A stretch of DNA of 64,000 nucleotides from Gammaproteobacteria bacterium HGW-Gammaproteobacteria-15. GTDB taxonomy: Bacteria; Pseudomonadota; Gammaproteobacteria; Enterobacterales; Alteromonadaceae. Every line of letters starts with the position of its first letter. Position 1 is the stretch's first letter. The stretch lies in NCBI GenBank assembly GCA_002840125.1, contig PGZF01000005.1:558001-622000 (forward strand). The letters are read 5' to 3'. Positions 63,397 through 64,000 of this stretch are shown in pieces. Made by a program: the position numbers and the translations under genes. The notes below the pieces were generated by a model, which saw only the letters and a list, made by a program, of their open reading frames with translations, was not told the origin of the DNA and searched no databases.

Positions 63397-64000
63397 ATGA
63401 ACACCTTGCACATTTATAAAAAAGAAGCCTGGTACGATTTGATCAGTGTCTGGCGCACGCCTGGCTTTGTGCTGCCATCACTGGCCTTTCCGCTGATGTT
63501 TTATCTGTTTTTTGGCGTAGTGTTTTCGTCTGGTGGCAATGCCACTTACCTGCTGGTCAGTTATGGCTGTTTTGGCATTATGGGGCCGGCGATGTTTAAT
63601 TTTGCCATGAACATCGCCAGCGACCGGGCCCATGGCTGGCTGACATTAAAACGGTTATCGCCCATGCCGGTTGGCGCGTATCTGCTGGCGAAGCTCAGCA
63701 CCAGCCTGGTGTTTGCCCTGGTTATTATTCTGCTATTGTTCAGCATAGCGGCGCTGTTTGGTAACGTGCGGCTGCACATCAACCAATGGCTGATATTGGC
63801 TGGTCTGCTGTTAGCAGGTACGCTGCCCTTTGCAGTTATTGGCTTGATTCTGGGCTTAACCCTCAGCGACAAAGCCGCACCCGGCGTGGTTAACTTACTT
63901 TATCTGCCGATGGCCTTTTTGTCTGGCTTGTGGCTACCCATCACTATGCTGCCGCAGGCACTGCAACAACTGGCATGGTTGTGGCCCAGCTATCATCTGA
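63397..64000 (+). CDS. ABC-2 transporter permease (cut by right edge)
   Basis: About 201 N-terminal residues are visible before the window ends. It starts MNTLHIYKKEAWYDLISVWRTPGF and has at least five hydrophobic segments, including FPLMFYLFFGVVFSSG, ATYLLVSYGCFGIMGPAM and TLPFAVIGLILGL. These match the ABC-2 permease fold (ABC-2 membrane family with the cytoplasmic elbow helix at the start). AAAGGAG lies nine bases before the ATG. It is the membrane partner of the ATPase just upstream. Confidence 0.88.
   Translation, partial: MNTLHIYKKEAWYDLISVWRTPGFVLPSLAFPLMFYLFFGVVFSSGGNATYLLVSYGCFGIMGPAMFNFAMNIASDRAHGWLTLKRLSPMPVGAYLLAKLSTSLVFALVIILLLFSIAALFGNVRLHINQWLILAGLLLAGTLPFAVIGLILGLTLSDKAAPGVVNLLYLPMAFLSGLWLPITMLPQALQQLAWLWPSYHL

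Noticed and set aside
1-64000. CRISPR arrays, insertion sequences, integrases, prophage genes
   Set aside because: Both strands were read for spaced repeats and for transposase, recombinase or phage motifs; none were found. The only repeated elements are short regulatory motifs.

Overview
This 64 kb window looks like ordinary chromosome from a marine or freshwater gammaproteobacterium of the Alteromonadales-Chromatiaceae type (Rheinheimera, Alishewanella and Arsukibacterium are the closest fits I can suggest). The reasons are the gene order polA-spf-engB-cytochrome c4, yihI next to a DUF2489 gene, a paired TonB receptor/tryptophan-halogenase/SapC/cupin locus, and gammaproteobacterial gene families throughout. 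The genus is inference. I saw no insertion sequence, prophage, integrase or CRISPR array. Genes are densely packed and both window edges cut a gene (cysI on the left, an ABC-2 permease on the right).

Layout. 1-2.5 kb: cysJI, assimilatory sulfite reductase, minus strand. 2.8-6.3 kb: a DUF2884 periplasmic protein, a RidA protein, and an exported catalase with an ankyrin protein downstream. 6.6-9.9 kb: a two-gene ABC exporter, then nfeD-qmcA. 10-11.8 kb: a small accessory cassette with a class IV-like histone deacetylase, a putative papain-fold protein and a small membrane protein. 12-17.6 kb: ubiK, rep, a GAF-GAF-GGDEF-EAL protein and cytochrome c5. 18.1-25.3 kb: polA, Spot 42 RNA, a second candidate small RNA, engB, cytochrome c4, a CsrB-type RNA, a methyltransferase, yihI and a DUF2489 gene. 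25.3-33.4 kb: amidohydrolase, DUF1285 protein, tRNA-His, mscS, a DUF481 protein, sbcDC. 33.5-38.4 kb: an envelope-stress-like cluster (BON protein, four-helix protein, sigma-54 activator, phosphatase-lipid kinase fusion, small lipoprotein, DUF1328 protein). 38.7-58.2 kb: an alpha/beta hydrolase, then a beta-glucan utilization locus. 58.2-64 kb: dGTPase, a DesK/DesR-like two-component system, a hydrolase and the start of an ABC exporter.

The glucan locus reads as one system. A TonB receptor would import oligosaccharides. A GH16 lipoprotein and a large GH3 lipoprotein would cut beta-glucan at the cell surface or in the periplasm. Two inner-membrane sugar carriers (FucP-like and GPH-like) and a GH1 beta-glucosidase would finish the job inside, under a LacI-family repressor. 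Near-identical TGTAAGCGCT operators lie before the TonB gene (two copies) and in the divergent promoter between the MFS and GH1 genes, which ties the two halves together.

The regulatory RNA block is the richest part of the window. Spot 42 has an almost unchanged 5' end and a HexR-like box upstream. About 150 bp further on is an unassigned hairpin-rich transcript with its own promoter and terminator. Some 2 kb on is a CsrB-like RNA with three AGGA hairpins and a near-perfect GacA/UvrY box about 178 bp before the predicted start. A separate candidate for a new regulon is the sigma-54 activator with a degenerate receiver domain: two nearby envelope-protein genes carry GG-N10-GC promoters of the sigma-54 type.
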